A stretch of 64,000 nucleotides of DNA, from contig NZ_PVTQ01000001.1 of the NCBI RefSeq assembly GCF_003003355.1, positions 124,001 to 188,000 on the forward strand. The letters run 5' to 3'. The notes under the pieces were generated by a model that saw nothing but the letters and a program-made list of their open reading frames with translations, had not been told where the DNA came from and did not search any database. The position numbers and the translations under genes were made by a program. The DNA is from Donghicola tyrosinivorans. GTDB lineage: Bacteria > Pseudomonadota > Alphaproteobacteria > Rhodobacterales > Rhodobacteraceae. Below are positions 17,796-26,425 of this stretch, one piece after another. Each line of letters begins with the position of its first letter. Position 1 is the first letter of the stretch.

Positions 17796-19061
17796 TTACC
17801 CCAGCTGACGCCACCCGATATCTCGGCGGCAGAAGCCCTGCGGCCAGTCGATCGCATCCACCATGCCATAGGCACGGTCACGGGCCTCGGCCAGATTTTC
17901 CCCACGGGCCGTGACGTTCAGCACACGGCCACCATTCGCGGTAACCTTGCCATCCATCAGTTTGGTGCCCGCATGGAACACCATGTTGCTGCTGTCTTCG
18001 GGCAGAGCGTCCAGCCCGCCAATGACCGAACCCTTCTCATAGGCACCCGGATAGCCCTCAGCGGCCATCACCACGGTCATCGCGTGATCTTCGGCCCAGT
18101 TTACAGTCATCTCGGACAGACGCCCTTCGGCACAGGCCTGCATCAGGTCCAGCGCCTGTGCGCCAAGGCGCATCATCAGGACCTGACACTCGGGATCACC
18201 GAAACGGACGTTGTATTCCACTAGGCGCGGCTGGCCGTTCTCGATCATCAGGCCCACATAGAGCACGCCCGAATAAGGGGTGCCGCGACGGGCCATCTCG
18301 GCCATGGTCGGGCGCACGATCTCTTCCAGCGCCTTGTTGGTCACCGCATCATCCATGATCGGGGCAGGGCTATAGGCCCCCATGCCGCCGGTGTTGGGGC
18401 CGGTGTCGCCTTCGCCCACGCGCTTGTGGTCCTGCGCAGTGCCAACAGGCAGCACCTGATCGCCATCCACCAGTACGAAAAAGCTGGCCTCTTCGCCTGT
18501 CATGAACTCTTCGATCACCACTTCCGCGCCAGCCGCGCCGAAGGCGCCACCGAACATGTCGTCAATAGCGTCCAGCGCCTCTTGCTCTTCCATCGCCACG
18601 ATCACGCCTTTGCCGGCCGCCAGACCATCGGCCTTCACCACGATGGGCGCGCCTTGTTCACGGATGTAGGCTTTGGCAGGCTCGGCCTCGGTGAAGCGGG
18701 CATAAGCTGCCGTGGGCGCGCCAACCGCATCACAGATCTCTTTGGTAAAGCTCTTTGAGGCTTCCAGACGCGCCGCCGCCTGATTGGGGCCGAAGACCGG
18801 AAAGCCTGCTTCGCGCAGACGATCACCGACACCTGCGGCCAAGGGGGCTTCGGGGCCGATGATGACCAGATCAATAGCTTCGGCCTCTGCGAACTGTACA
18901 ACGGCAGAGGGGTCTTCGGCGTTCAGCGCGGCGCAAGTGGCCACTTGCGCGATGCCTGCATTGCCGGGCGCAACGATCAGTTTATCGCACTTGGGGTTCT
19001 GGGACACGGCCCACGCCAACGCATGTTCGCGGCCACCGCCGCCGAGGATCAGGATGTTCAT
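17796..19061 (-). CDS. purD: Phosphoribosylamine--glycine ligase (GAR synthetase)
   Basis: Second step of purine synthesis: joins 5-phosphoribosylamine and glycine with ATP. The 421-residue protein starts MNILILGGGGREHALAWAV, the family signature, and carries VIGPEAPLAAGVGDRL, the ATP-grasp segment VKADGLAAGKGVIVA, FVLVDGDQVLPVGTAQDHKR, the invariant NTGGMGAYSPAP, and YNVRFGDPECQVLM with the metal-binding acidic residues. It is divergent from xseA, with 72 bases between the starts. Its stop abuts the repeat element described at 17731. Confidence 0.98.
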   Translation of the reverse strand: MNILILGGGGREHALAWAVSQNPKCDKLIVAPGNAGIAQVATCAALNAEDPSAVVQFAEAEAIDLVIIGPEAPLAAGVGDRLREAGFPVFGPNQAAARLEASKSFTKEICDAVGAPTAAYARFTEAEPAKAYIREQGAPIVVKADGLAAGKGVIVAMEEQEALDAIDDMFGGAFGAAGAEVVIEEFMTGEEASFFVLVDGDQVLPVGTAQDHKRVGEGDTGPNTGGMGAYSPAPIMDDAVTNKALEEIVRPTMAEMARRGTPYSGVLYVGLMIENGQPRLVEYNVRFGDPECQVLMMRLGAQALDLMQACAEGRLSEMTVNWAEDHAMTVVMAAEGYPGAYEKGSVIGGLDALPEDSSNMVFHAGTKLMDGKVTANGGRVLNVTARGENLAEARDRAYGMVDAIDWPQGFCRRDIGWRQLG

Positions 19062-19133
19062 GGGCTACTCCCGCTTGGGTTTTCGTTGCGGGCGTTCTAG
19101 TTTGTGAACCGAGCAGTGACAAGCGAGGGCCGC

Positions 19134-20678
19134 ATGGACCTTTTCGAAGATGACACAACAGGGGGAAATGCCCCCGAATTTACCGTTTCCGAGATCTCCG
19201 GAGCGGTCAAACGCATGGTCGAAGGTGAATTCAGCCACATAAAGATTCGCGGCGAAGTGGGTCGCGTCAGCTTTCCGCGATCAGGTCACGTCTATCTGGA
19301 CCTCAAAGATGACCGCTCGGTTCTGGCCTCGGTGATCTGGAAAGGCGTCGCCAGCCGTCTGGAAACCCGCCCCGAAGAGGGACTTGAGGTGATCGCCACC
19401 GGCCGCCTGACCACCTTCCCCGGCCAGTCGAAATACCAGATGGTGATCGAGGATATGCGTCCCGCCGGAATGGGGGCCTTGATGGCCATGCTGGAGGCCC
19501 GCAAGAAAAAGCTTGAGGCCGAGGGGCTGTTCGATCCCGCCCGAAAGCGGCCCCTGCCTTATCTGCCCGAAGTCATCGGCGTTGTAACCTCGCCCTCGGG
19601 CGCGGTGATCCGCGATATCCTGCACCGCCTGCGCGACCGCTTCCCGCGCAAGGTGCTGATCTGGCCGGTGGCCGTTCAAGGCAATCAATGCGCCCCCGAA
19701 GTGACCCGCGCCATCGAAGGCTTTAACCGTCTGACCCCCGGCGGTGCGCTGCCCCGTCCCGATCTGCTGATCGTCGCCCGTGGGGGCGGCTCAATCGAAG
19801 ATCTCTGGGGCTTTAACGAAGAATCCGTCGCCCGCGCAGCGGCGGCCTCGGATATTCCGCTGATCTCGGCGGTGGGGCACGAAACCGATACCACGCTGAT
19901 CGATTACGTCAGTGACCGCCGTGCTCCCACGCCCACGGCTGCGGCCGAACTGGCGGTGCCGGTGCGGCTAGAGCTGATGGGATGGCTGGACGGGCAGGGC
20001 GCCCGCCTGACCCGTGGGTTAGAGCGTGATCTGACCCAACGCGGCCAGCGTCTGCGTGATTTGTCCCGCGCCTTGCCGCGCCCCGAACGTCTGGTGGAAA
20101 CCGCGCGCCAGCGCCTTGACTATGCGGGCGACCGTCTGCCTGCCGCCCTGCGCCGCGGCGTAGACCGCCACCGTTTGGCCTTGTCGGACCTGTCGGGCAG
20201 CCTGCGTCCTGCCACTTTGCGCCGCGCCGTCGCCCATGAGGCGCAGCGCGTTGCCAATGCGGCCACCCGCCTGACACCGGCCCAAACCCGCCTGATCGCG
20301 GCTCGGTCCGAGGCCCTGTCAGCCCGCGCCGCCCGCCTGCGCCCCGAGGCGCTGGTGGCCGATATCACCCGCAAACAGACCGAACTTGATCGCCTGACCC
20401 AGCGCCTGATCGATGCACAATCCCGTCTGGCGCGCCAACAGCAGGACCGGATCACTGCTGCATCGCGCCTGCTGGATACGCTCAGTTATCGTAAGACCCT
20501 TGAGCGGGGCTATGCAGTGGTCCGTTCTGGGGATGAGGTCATCACCTCAACCGAGCAGGCAAAAGCTGCCACCTGCCTTGAGATCGAATTTGCTGACGGC
20601 CGCTTTGCCGTGGGCAGCGCCCCCGCGAAATCGCGCAAATCCAAGGATGAGCCGCCCCAGCAAGGCAGCCTGTTCTAA
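19134..20678 (+). CDS. xseA: Exodeoxyribonuclease VII large subunit
   Basis: Catalytic subunit of the single-strand-specific exonuclease VII. The 514-residue protein has an N-terminal OB fold (FTVSEISGAVKRMVEGEFSH, HVYLDLKDDRSVLASVIWKG), the conserved GVVTSPSGAVIRDILHRL, LIVARGGGSIEDLWGFNE (core catalytic region), and AVGHETDTTLIDYVSDRRAP. A long Arg/Leu-rich coiled coil follows (about residues 290-450), ending with ERGYAVVRSGDEVI. I chose ATG 19134 (MDLFEDDTTG) with GCGAGGG before it; a GTG at 19104 is in frame but less likely. The xseB small subunit is not in the window. Confidence 0.96.
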   Translation: MDLFEDDTTGGNAPEFTVSEISGAVKRMVEGEFSHIKIRGEVGRVSFPRSGHVYLDLKDDRSVLASVIWKGVASRLETRPEEGLEVIATGRLTTFPGQSKYQMVIEDMRPAGMGALMAMLEARKKKLEAEGLFDPARKRPLPYLPEVIGVVTSPSGAVIRDILHRLRDRFPRKVLIWPVAVQGNQCAPEVTRAIEGFNRLTPGGALPRPDLLIVARGGGSIEDLWGFNEESVARAAAASDIPLISAVGHETDTTLIDYVSDRRAPTPTAAAELAVPVRLELMGWLDGQGARLTRGLERDLTQRGQRLRDLSRALPRPERLVETARQRLDYAGDRLPAALRRGVDRHRLALSDLSGSLRPATLRRAVAHEAQRVANAATRLTPAQTRLIAARSEALSARAARLRPEALVADITRKQTELDRLTQRLIDAQSRLARQQQDRITAASRLLDTLSYRKTLERGYAVVRSGDEVITSTEQAKAATCLEIEFADGRFAVGSAPAKSRKSKDEPPQQGSLF

Positions 20679-20679
20679 C

Positions 20680-21072
20680 TCACACGCTGGGCAATCCATC
20701 CGCGCAGTCCAGCGGGGCCGCGCGGGGAGTGATCGCATATAACTTATCTCCGTCAGGGGCGCTGACGAACTGTGCGCTCATGCCCTCTCCGTCGGCGGCG
20801 AAGGCCCAACATTGGGCCTCATCACGCCCTTCGTGCTCAAAGCAGATGGCGCCGTCCTGCGGATACCAGCGCCCTCCATAACAGCGCCCGTCCAGAAAGG
20901 ACCAGACCACTCGGCGATCTGCCAGATAGGTCTCGGCACCAAAGACAATCCCGCCAAGGCTGTATTCAAAGGTGCGCCCTGCCACATGGGCCTCAAACGC
21001 GATCCCGTCCATGGGCGCGGCAAGCGCCGGCCCCGTGGCCAGCATGATCAGAATTCCAAGTCTCGGGCCCAT
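20680..21072 (-). CDS. Secreted protein of unknown function
   Basis: A 130-residue exported protein. The signal peptide MGPRLGILIMLATGPALA ends near residue 19. The mature part contains AGRTFEYSLGG, VWSFLDGRCYGGRWYPQDGA, ICFEHEG and AQCWAFAADGEG, a tryptophan- and cysteine-rich pattern seen in small periplasmic proteins of this group; it recalls DUF995 but I cannot assign it. The ATG at 21072 has AGGAAGG five bases upstream, which favours it over a start five codons earlier. It ends two bases from the convergent xseA stop. Confidence 0.75.
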   Translation of the reverse strand: MGPRLGILIMLATGPALAAPMDGIAFEAHVAGRTFEYSLGGIVFGAETYLADRRVVWSFLDGRCYGGRWYPQDGAICFEHEGRDEAQCWAFAADGEGMSAQFVSAPDGDKLYAITPRAAPLDCADGLPSV

Positions 21073-21184
21073 TGCACCTTCCTGCACTCAGCCAACTGTA
21101 ATCGGATACATTTGCCCTGTCGCCCTGCCTTTTCTTTCGCGCCCAGAAGGTTTACCTGTGTCTCAGCCCAGAAAAGGACGTCCC

Positions 21185-22243
21185 ATGGCTTTTTTCCGCA
21201 AGCTTCGCGACCGTATGTTCAAATCCTCGTCCAAGCTGGATCAGGGTCTTGAGGCACTGATCGAGGATGGCGCAGACGAAGAGACCTCCGAGGTAGAGGC
21301 CCCCGTCGCAGCACCGGCCCAAAGCACGGCCCAAAGCGCGCCAGTTGCCGCGCCGTCCGAGCCTGCGCGCGGCGGTCTGCTCTCGCGTCTGACAGGCGGT
21401 GATAACACCCCGCGCCGGACCCTCGACGATGATATGCTCGAAGAGCTGGAGGACCTGCTGGTCGCCTCTGACATGGGCGTGGAAACTGCACAGCGCGTGG
21501 CCGCAAACCTTGCCGCAGGTCATATGGGGCAGCGCCTCAGCCAGCATCAGGTCAAAGAGCTTCTGGCAAAGGAAATCGCCCGCATCATGGAGGGCGTCGC
21601 ACGCCCCCTGCCGATCTACCCCAAGCGCCCACAAGTGGTGCTGGTGGTCGGCGTGAACGGCTCGGGCAAAACCACGACCATCGGCAAGCTTGCCAGCCAG
21701 TTCAAAGCCGCTGGCAAGAATGTGGTGATCGCCGCCGGTGACACCTTCCGCGCTGCCGCTGTCGAACAACTTCAGGTCTGGGGTCAGCGGGCCGACGTGC
21801 CGGTCCTCACCGCGCCCGAAGGCTCGGACCCCGCCAGCCTCGCGTTCGAGGCCATGACAAAGGCCGAAGCCACAGGCGCTGACCTTCTGATGATCGACAC
21901 TGCAGGCCGCCTGCAAAACCGCTCGGACCTGATGGAAGAACTCGCAAAGATCGTCCGCGTCATCCGCAAGAAAGACCCCGAAGCGCCCCACAACACGCTG
22001 CTGGTTCTGGACGCCACCACGGGCCAGAACGCGCTGGCGCAGGTGGAAATCTTCAAGCAGATCGCCGATGTTTCGGGCCTCGTGATGACCAAGCTCGACG
22101 GCACCGCCCGTGGCGGCGTCTTGGTCGCGTTGGCGGACCGCTTCGGCCTGCCGATCCATGCCATCGGAGTGGGTGAACAGATTGACGATCTGGACGCCTT
22201 CGATCCGGACGATTTCGCCCGCGCGCTGGTCGGCCTCGACTGA
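21185..22243 (+). CDS. ftsY: Signal recognition particle receptor FtsY
   Basis: Docks the signal recognition particle at the membrane by a GTPase-GTPase contact. The 352-residue protein has a short Ala/Glu/Pro-rich acidic region (residues 15-75), the four-helix N domain (DDDMLEELEDLLVASDMGVE) and the G domain: GVNGSGKTTTIGKLA (G1), AGDTFRAAAVEQLQVWG, DTAGRLQNRSDLMEEL (G3), TKLDGTARGGVLVALAD (G4/G5 region) and GVGEQIDDLDAFD. The ATG at 21185 follows AAAAGGACG. A copy of the 3'-end repeat begins two bases after the stop. Confidence 0.97.
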   Translation: MAFFRKLRDRMFKSSSKLDQGLEALIEDGADEETSEVEAPVAAPAQSTAQSAPVAAPSEPARGGLLSRLTGGDNTPRRTLDDDMLEELEDLLVASDMGVETAQRVAANLAAGHMGQRLSQHQVKELLAKEIARIMEGVARPLPIYPKRPQVVLVVGVNGSGKTTTIGKLASQFKAAGKNVVIAAGDTFRAAAVEQLQVWGQRADVPVLTAPEGSDPASLAFEAMTKAEATGADLLMIDTAGRLQNRSDLMEELAKIVRVIRKKDPEAPHNTLLVLDATTGQNALAQVEIFKQIADVSGLVMTKLDGTARGGVLVALADRFGLPIHAIGVGEQIDDLDAFDPDDFARALVGLD

Positions 22244-22245
22244 TC

Positions 22246-22302
22246 TTCATCTTGGCATAAATACCTCGGGGGAGGCCGCTTACGGCCGGGGGCAGCGCCC
22301 CC
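22246..22302 (+). repeat. 3'-end repeat element, copy 2 (core plus two hairpins)
   Basis: Core TTCATCTTGGCATAAATACC (continuing TC) at 22246-22267, one base different from copy 1. It is followed by hairpin GGCCG-CTTA-CGGCC (22274-22287) and hairpin GGGGGC-AGC-GCCCCC (22288-22302). It starts two bases after the ftsY stop. The second hairpin has the same AGC loop and G/C arms as in copy 1. Confidence 0.87.
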
Positions 22303-22338
22303 TGATCCCAACCGCGCCAACTTTACGGGACCCCCAAC

Positions 22339-23241
22339 TTGAGCGCTTGGCTTCAATCACTCGAAGGCACCGATGCAGGCCACCAACTGGCGCTGCTCTT
22401 GGCGATTGCCGCGGCGATCCTGCACGCGTTCTTCGGGGCGCTCCAGAAGGGGCGTCATGATCCGTGGATCAGCCGAGGGGCCATCGATCTCAGCTACGGC
22501 CTGATGGCCGCGCCATTTGCCCTGTTTGTTGTGCCGTGGCCCGAGGGCCATATGTGGCCGATCTTTGCAGGCATGTTCCTGATCCATCTGGCCTACAAGC
22601 TGCTGCAAGCCATGGCATATACCCGTGGCGCCTACACTGTGGTCTATCCGGTGGTGCGCGGCACTGGCCCTCTCTTCGCGGTCATCGGCGCTTTCCTGAT
22701 TTTTGGCGAGACCTTCAGCCTGATCCAATGGGGCGGGGTGGGGGTGCTGCTTGCGGGGATTTTCGGTCTGGCGATCTATAATCTGCGGACCATCGATGTG
22801 GCGCGGGACACGCTGGTCTCGGCCCTTGGTTTTGCGGTGGTCACGGGCTTCTTTGTTGCGCTTTACACCACCTATGACGCCTACGGCATCCGTGCGACGG
22901 CAGACCCGTTCACATTCCTTGCATGGTTTTTCTTTCTTGACGGTCTGGCGATGCCCATGATCTCGGCTGTCCGCTGGCGTAAAATGGCGGTCAAGCCTGA
23001 CCTCGGGCCGCTGGCCGTCCGCGGCGTATTGGGCGGGCTGATTGCATTCGGCAGCTTTGGCGCCATTATGCTGGCGACCCGTCTGGATAAAGTGGGCGAG
23101 GCAGCTGTCTTGCGTGAAACCTCAACCGTCTTTGCTGCCGCAATCGGCTGGATCGTGTTGGGTGAAAAAGTCGGCCCGCGGCGCATCGGGCTGATGTCCC
23201 TGATCGCGCTCGGGGCAATTATTGTTGAATTCGGAGGATGA
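22339..23241 (+). CDS. DMT superfamily (EamA) permease
   Basis: A 300-residue inner-membrane protein with about ten helices. Recognisable parts are LALLLAIAAAILHAFFGALQ (helix 1), YKLLQAMAYTRGAYTVVYPV, VRGTGPLFAVIGAFLIFGE at the end of the first repeat, and AAVLRETSTVFAAAIGWIVL and GEKVGPRRIG in the second: the EamA pattern of conserved small residues followed by a GE. Substrate unknown. The start is a TTG at 22339 preceded by ACGGGA; no ATG fits. The stop overlaps the yciB start (ATGA), so both are read from one transcript with ftsY a likely upstream partner. Confidence 0.87.
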   Translation: MSAWLQSLEGTDAGHQLALLLAIAAAILHAFFGALQKGRHDPWISRGAIDLSYGLMAAPFALFVVPWPEGHMWPIFAGMFLIHLAYKLLQAMAYTRGAYTVVYPVVRGTGPLFAVIGAFLIFGETFSLIQWGGVGVLLAGIFGLAIYNLRTIDVARDTLVSALGFAVVTGFFVALYTTYDAYGIRATADPFTFLAWFFFLDGLAMPMISAVRWRKMAVKPDLGPLAVRGVLGGLIAFGSFGAIMLATRLDKVGEAAVLRETSTVFAAAIGWIVLGEKVGPRRIGLMSLIALGAIIVEFGG

Positions 23242-23855
23242 CACATCCCATGGCAACGGCGAAAAAGATCAATCCGATGGTGAAAACCGCGTTGGAGCTT
23301 GGCCCGGTTCTGGCCTTCTTTGCGGCCTATGTGCTGCTGAAGGACAAGACCTTCGAGGTGGGTGGCCAGACCTATGACGGTTTTATCGCTGTCACCGCAG
23401 GGTTTATCCCCGTGCTGGTCATCTGCACCCTGATCCTGTGGCGTCTGACCGGCCATTTGTCGAAAATGCAGATCGTCACGCTGGTTCTGGTGGTGGTTTT
23501 CGGTGGCCTCTCGGTCTGGCTGAACGATGACCGGTTCTTCAAGATGAAGCCGACGCTGATCTATCTGATCTTTGGCGGTCTACTTGGCTTTGGTCTCTTG
23601 CGCGGACAGAGCTATCTGCGGGTGGTTATGGAGGAGGTCATGCCGCTTGAGCATGAGGGCTGGATGATCCTGACCCGCCGCGTCTGCGCGTTCTTTATTG
23701 GTCTTGCAATCCTGAACGAGGTGATCTGGCGGACCCAAAGCACCGAGACATGGGTCAGCTTCAAGACCTTCGGTCTGACCATCGCGATCTTTGCCTTCTT
23801 CATGGCGCAGGGAAAGCTGTTCCAGAAATACGGGATCGAAAAGACCGAGGACTAA
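23238..23855 (+). CDS. yciB: Septation protein A / inner-membrane protein YciB
   Basis: Integral membrane protein tied to cell envelope synthesis and division (ispZ in older naming). The 205-residue product has about five to six helices: LELGPVLAFFAAYVLL, GFIPVLVICTLILW, QIVTLVLVVVFGGLSVWL, the conserved DDRFFKMKPTLIYLIFGGLL, and AFFIGLAILNEVIWR with the family motif LNEVIWRTQS. The ATG at 23238 overlaps the previous stop; a second ATG at 23250 (MATAKKINPM) is an equally possible start. A terminator follows 28 bases after the stop. Confidence 0.92.
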   Translation: MTHPMATAKKINPMVKTALELGPVLAFFAAYVLLKDKTFEVGGQTYDGFIAVTAGFIPVLVICTLILWRLTGHLSKMQIVTLVLVVVFGGLSVWLNDDRFFKMKPTLIYLIFGGLLGFGLLRGQSYLRVVMEEVMPLEHEGWMILTRRVCAFFIGLAILNEVIWRTQSTETWVSFKTFGLTIAIFAFFMAQGKLFQKYGIEKTED

Positions 23856-23883
23856 ATCGTCTGCTCTTTTCTTATTAGACGGA

Positions 23884-23906
23884 ATGCGGCCCCATGTGGG
23901 CCGCAT
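23884..23906. terminator. Terminator between convergent yciB and the flavoprotein gene
   Basis: A 9-bp inverted repeat, ATGCGGCCC at 23884-23892 and complement at 23898-23906, loop CATGT, with T-rich sequence on the plus-strand right side. It lies in the gap between two gene ends. Confidence 0.78.
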
Positions 23907-23946
23907 ACTGCTTTCTTGGTCTGTTATGGATAGGCGATGTGCCGCT

Positions 23947-25128
23947 TTAGCCCTTGGCGCTGATGGCGCGGGCGGCGGCCATGGCCGAAGACCAAGCCCA
24001 TTGGAAGTTGTACCCTCCAAGCCAGCCGGTCACGTCGACGCATTCGCCGATGGCATAGAGGCCGGGAACGGATTTCGCCTCCATTGTTTTGGAGGACAGC
24101 CCATCGGTGTCGATCCCGCCGATGGTAACTTCGGCCGTTCGGTAGCCTTCGGTTCCTGCAGGCATCAGGGACCACACAGCAAGCTGCGCGGCGACCTCTT
24201 GCAGGCGGGCATCGGTGGTGTTGGCCAGTTGGTCTTTCAGGCCCCAAAGGTCGTCCAGATGCTGCGCCAGTTTCTTTGGCAGGTGATCGGCCAGCGCGGT
24301 GCCGATCTGGCGGCGCGGGGTGGCTTTGCGTGCGTCTTTCAGGCGGCTCAGCCAGTCGGTCTCAGGTTCGATGGTGACGGTGATTGCCTCGCCCTCGTGC
24401 CAGTAGGATGAGGCTTGCAGCACCGCAGGGCCGGAAAGGCCGCGGTGCGTGAAGAGAAGCGCCTCGTCAAAGCTGGTGGTGCCTGCGGTGATGCGGGCAG
24501 GCACAGAGGTGCCCGAAATCGCGGCAAAGGGCTGGTCCGAGAAGGTGAAGGGCACAAGGCCCGCTCGTGTCGGGGTCACCTCAAGTCCAAATTGTGTGGC
24601 AATTTGATAGGCAATTCCGGTTGCGCCCATTTTGGGGATCGATTTCCCGCCCGTTGCCAGCACCAGGTTTTTCGCCCGCACCGTGCGCGTGCTGCCAGCT
24701 TTTTTCAGTTGTACGACAAAATGCGTTCCATCGTGGGCGACCGCGCCGATTTCGGTTTCAAGCCATAGATCGACACCGGTCTTTGCCATCAAGTCGCGCA
24801 GCATTGCGATAATGTCTTTCGCAGAGGTGTCGCAAAACAGCTGGCCCAGAGTCTTTTCGTGCCACGGAATACCGTATTGATCGACCAGAGCGATGAAATC
24901 CCACTGGGTGTAACGGGCAAGCGCAGATTTCACAAAGTGGGGGTTTTGCGAAATGTAATTGGTAGGCTCTGCAAACATGTTGGTGAAGTTGCAGCGCCCC
25001 CCGCCAGAAATGCGGATTTTTTCGCCTGGGGCCTTTGCGTGGTCCACAAGCAAAACACGCCCGCCTGAATGGGCTGCGCACATCATACCGGCCGCGCCGG
25101 CACCCAGAATGAGAGTATCTGTATCCAT
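23947..25128 (-). CDS. HI0933/YhiN family flavoprotein (predicted NAD(P)/FAD oxidoreductase)
   Basis: A 393-residue flavoprotein. The N-terminal FAD motif is LILGAGAAGMMCAAHSGG, followed by the family hallmark GEKIRISGGGRCNFTN near residue 50. Others are VLATGGKSIPKMGATG, the inserted domain with LLFTHRGLSGPAVLQASSYW, and the C-terminal FAD-closing part AEVTIGGIDTDGLSSKTMEA, YAIGECVDVTGWLGGYNFQW. The precise reaction of this family is not established. The ATG at 25128 gives the usual MDTDTLILGAG start. It is divergent from ftsW with 127 bases between. Confidence 0.93.
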   Translation of the reverse strand: MDTDTLILGAGAAGMMCAAHSGGRVLLVDHAKAPGEKIRISGGGRCNFTNMFAEPTNYISQNPHFVKSALARYTQWDFIALVDQYGIPWHEKTLGQLFCDTSAKDIIAMLRDLMAKTGVDLWLETEIGAVAHDGTHFVVQLKKAGSTRTVRAKNLVLATGGKSIPKMGATGIAYQIATQFGLEVTPTRAGLVPFTFSDQPFAAISGTSVPARITAGTTSFDEALLFTHRGLSGPAVLQASSYWHEGEAITVTIEPETDWLSRLKDARKATPRRQIGTALADHLPKKLAQHLDDLWGLKDQLANTTDARLQEVAAQLAVWSLMPAGTEGYRTAEVTIGGIDTDGLSSKTMEAKSVPGLYAIGECVDVTGWLGGYNFQWAWSSAMAAARAISAKG

Positions 25129-25255
25129 GTGTGGGCCACTGACGGGATTTTGCCTATGAATCAAGAGGACTCTGGCCAGACCGTGTAAATCACGATAGAA
25201 TCACCAACAGATCCCGAAAACGGGACAGAGCAGAGGCAACTATCGGCAGGTCACC

Positions 25256-26425
25256 ATGACAGAAATGGTCTATGGCGCCGTTCGCGTTCAAGCGGGCGAT
25301 CCTATTCTTCCCCGTTGGTGGCGTACGGTCGATAAATGGACGCTGTCCTGCATTCTGGCGCTTTTCGCGCTGGGTATGCTTTTGGGATTTGCGGCCTCGC
25401 CGCCGCTGGCGAGCCGAAATGGCTTGGCGCCCTTTCACTACGTGCAGCGACAGGCGTTTTTCGGCGGTATGGCGATTATCGCGATGTTCGTGACCTCGAT
25501 GTTGCCGCCGCAGACGGTGCGCCGTCTGGCGGTGATGGCCTTTATCGGAGCTTTCGCCGCATTGGCCGCCCTGCCGTTTCTGGGGACCGACTTTGGCAAG
25601 GGTGCGGTGCGCTGGTACTCGCTTGGGTTTGCCTCGTTCCAACCGTCAGAATTTTTGAAGCCTGTCTACATCGTGACCGCGGCCTGGATGATGGCCGCCA
25701 GTCAGGAGTTGAACGGCCCGCCGGGGCGCATGTTGTCTTTTGCCATGACTGTAGTGATCGTGATGTTGCTGGCCATGCAACCGGACTTTGGTCAATCGGC
25801 GCTTATCCTGTTCAGTTGGGGAGTGATGTATTTCATCGCGGGCGCTCCGTTGATGCTGCTGGTGGGGATGGCTGGGATGGTCGTCTTTGGCGGTGTTGTG
25901 GCCTATTCGAACAGTGAACACTTTGCCCGCCGGATCGATGGGTTCCTAAGCCCGGATGTCGATCCGCGCACCCAGCTAGGTTACGCGACCAACGCTATCC
26001 GCGAGGGCGGGTTCTTTGGCGTGGGCGTGGGTGAGGGCGAAGTGAAATGGTCTTTGCCCGATGCCCATACAGATTTCATCATTGCTGTGGCGGCCGAGGA
26101 ATACGGGCTGGTTCTGGTGATGGCGATCATCGCCCTTTATGCGGTGGTGGTGATCCGGTCGCTGCTGCGCTTGGTGCGAGAGCGTGATCCCTTTATCCGT
26201 CTGGCCGGTACGGGTCTGGCGTGCAGCTTTGGCATTCAGGCGATCATTAATATGGGCGTGGCCGTGCGTCTTTTGCCTGCGAAAGGCATGACTTTGCCGT
26301 TTGTGAGCTATGGCGGCTCGTCCCTGATCGCGATGGGGGTTGCAGTCGGGATGCTTCTGGCGTTTACCCGCACGCGGCCTCAGGGCCAGATCGGTGAGAT
26401 TTTGCGAGGACGCGGACGGCTATGA
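25256..26425 (+). CDS. ftsW: Division-specific peptidoglycan glycosyltransferase FtsW
   Basis: SEDS-family polymerase that links lipid II at the septum. The 389-residue protein has about ten helices and the SEDS signatures: [20 protein letters not shown] after helix 4, [12 protein letters not shown], and the C-terminal [19 protein letters not shown]. The catalytic Asp expected in the long periplasmic loop falls in [19 protein letters not shown]. The ATG at 25256 follows GGCAGGTCACC. murG overlaps its stop by four bases. In this genome the upper half of the usual cluster (mraZ to murD) is not next to it; a flavoprotein gene faces it instead. Confidence 0.96.
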   Translation: MTEMVYGAVRVQAGDPILPRWWRTVDKWTLSCILALFALGMLLGFAASPPLASRNGLAPFHYVQRQAFFGGMAIIAMFVTSMLPPQTVRRLAVMAFIGAFAALAALPFLGTDFGKGAVRWYSLGFASFQPSEFLKPVYIVTAAWMMAASQELNGPPGRMLSFAMTVVIVMLLAMQPDFGQSALILFSWGVMYFIAGAPLMLLVGMAGMVVFGGVVAYSNSEHFARRIDGFLSPDVDPRTQLGYATNAIREGGFFGVGVGEGEVKWSLPDAHTDFIIAVAAEEYGLVLVMAIIALYAVVVIRSLLRLVRERDPFIRLAGTGLACSFGIQAIINMGVAVRLLPAKGMTLPFVSYGGSSLIAMGVAVGMLLAFTRTRPQGQIGEILRGRGRL

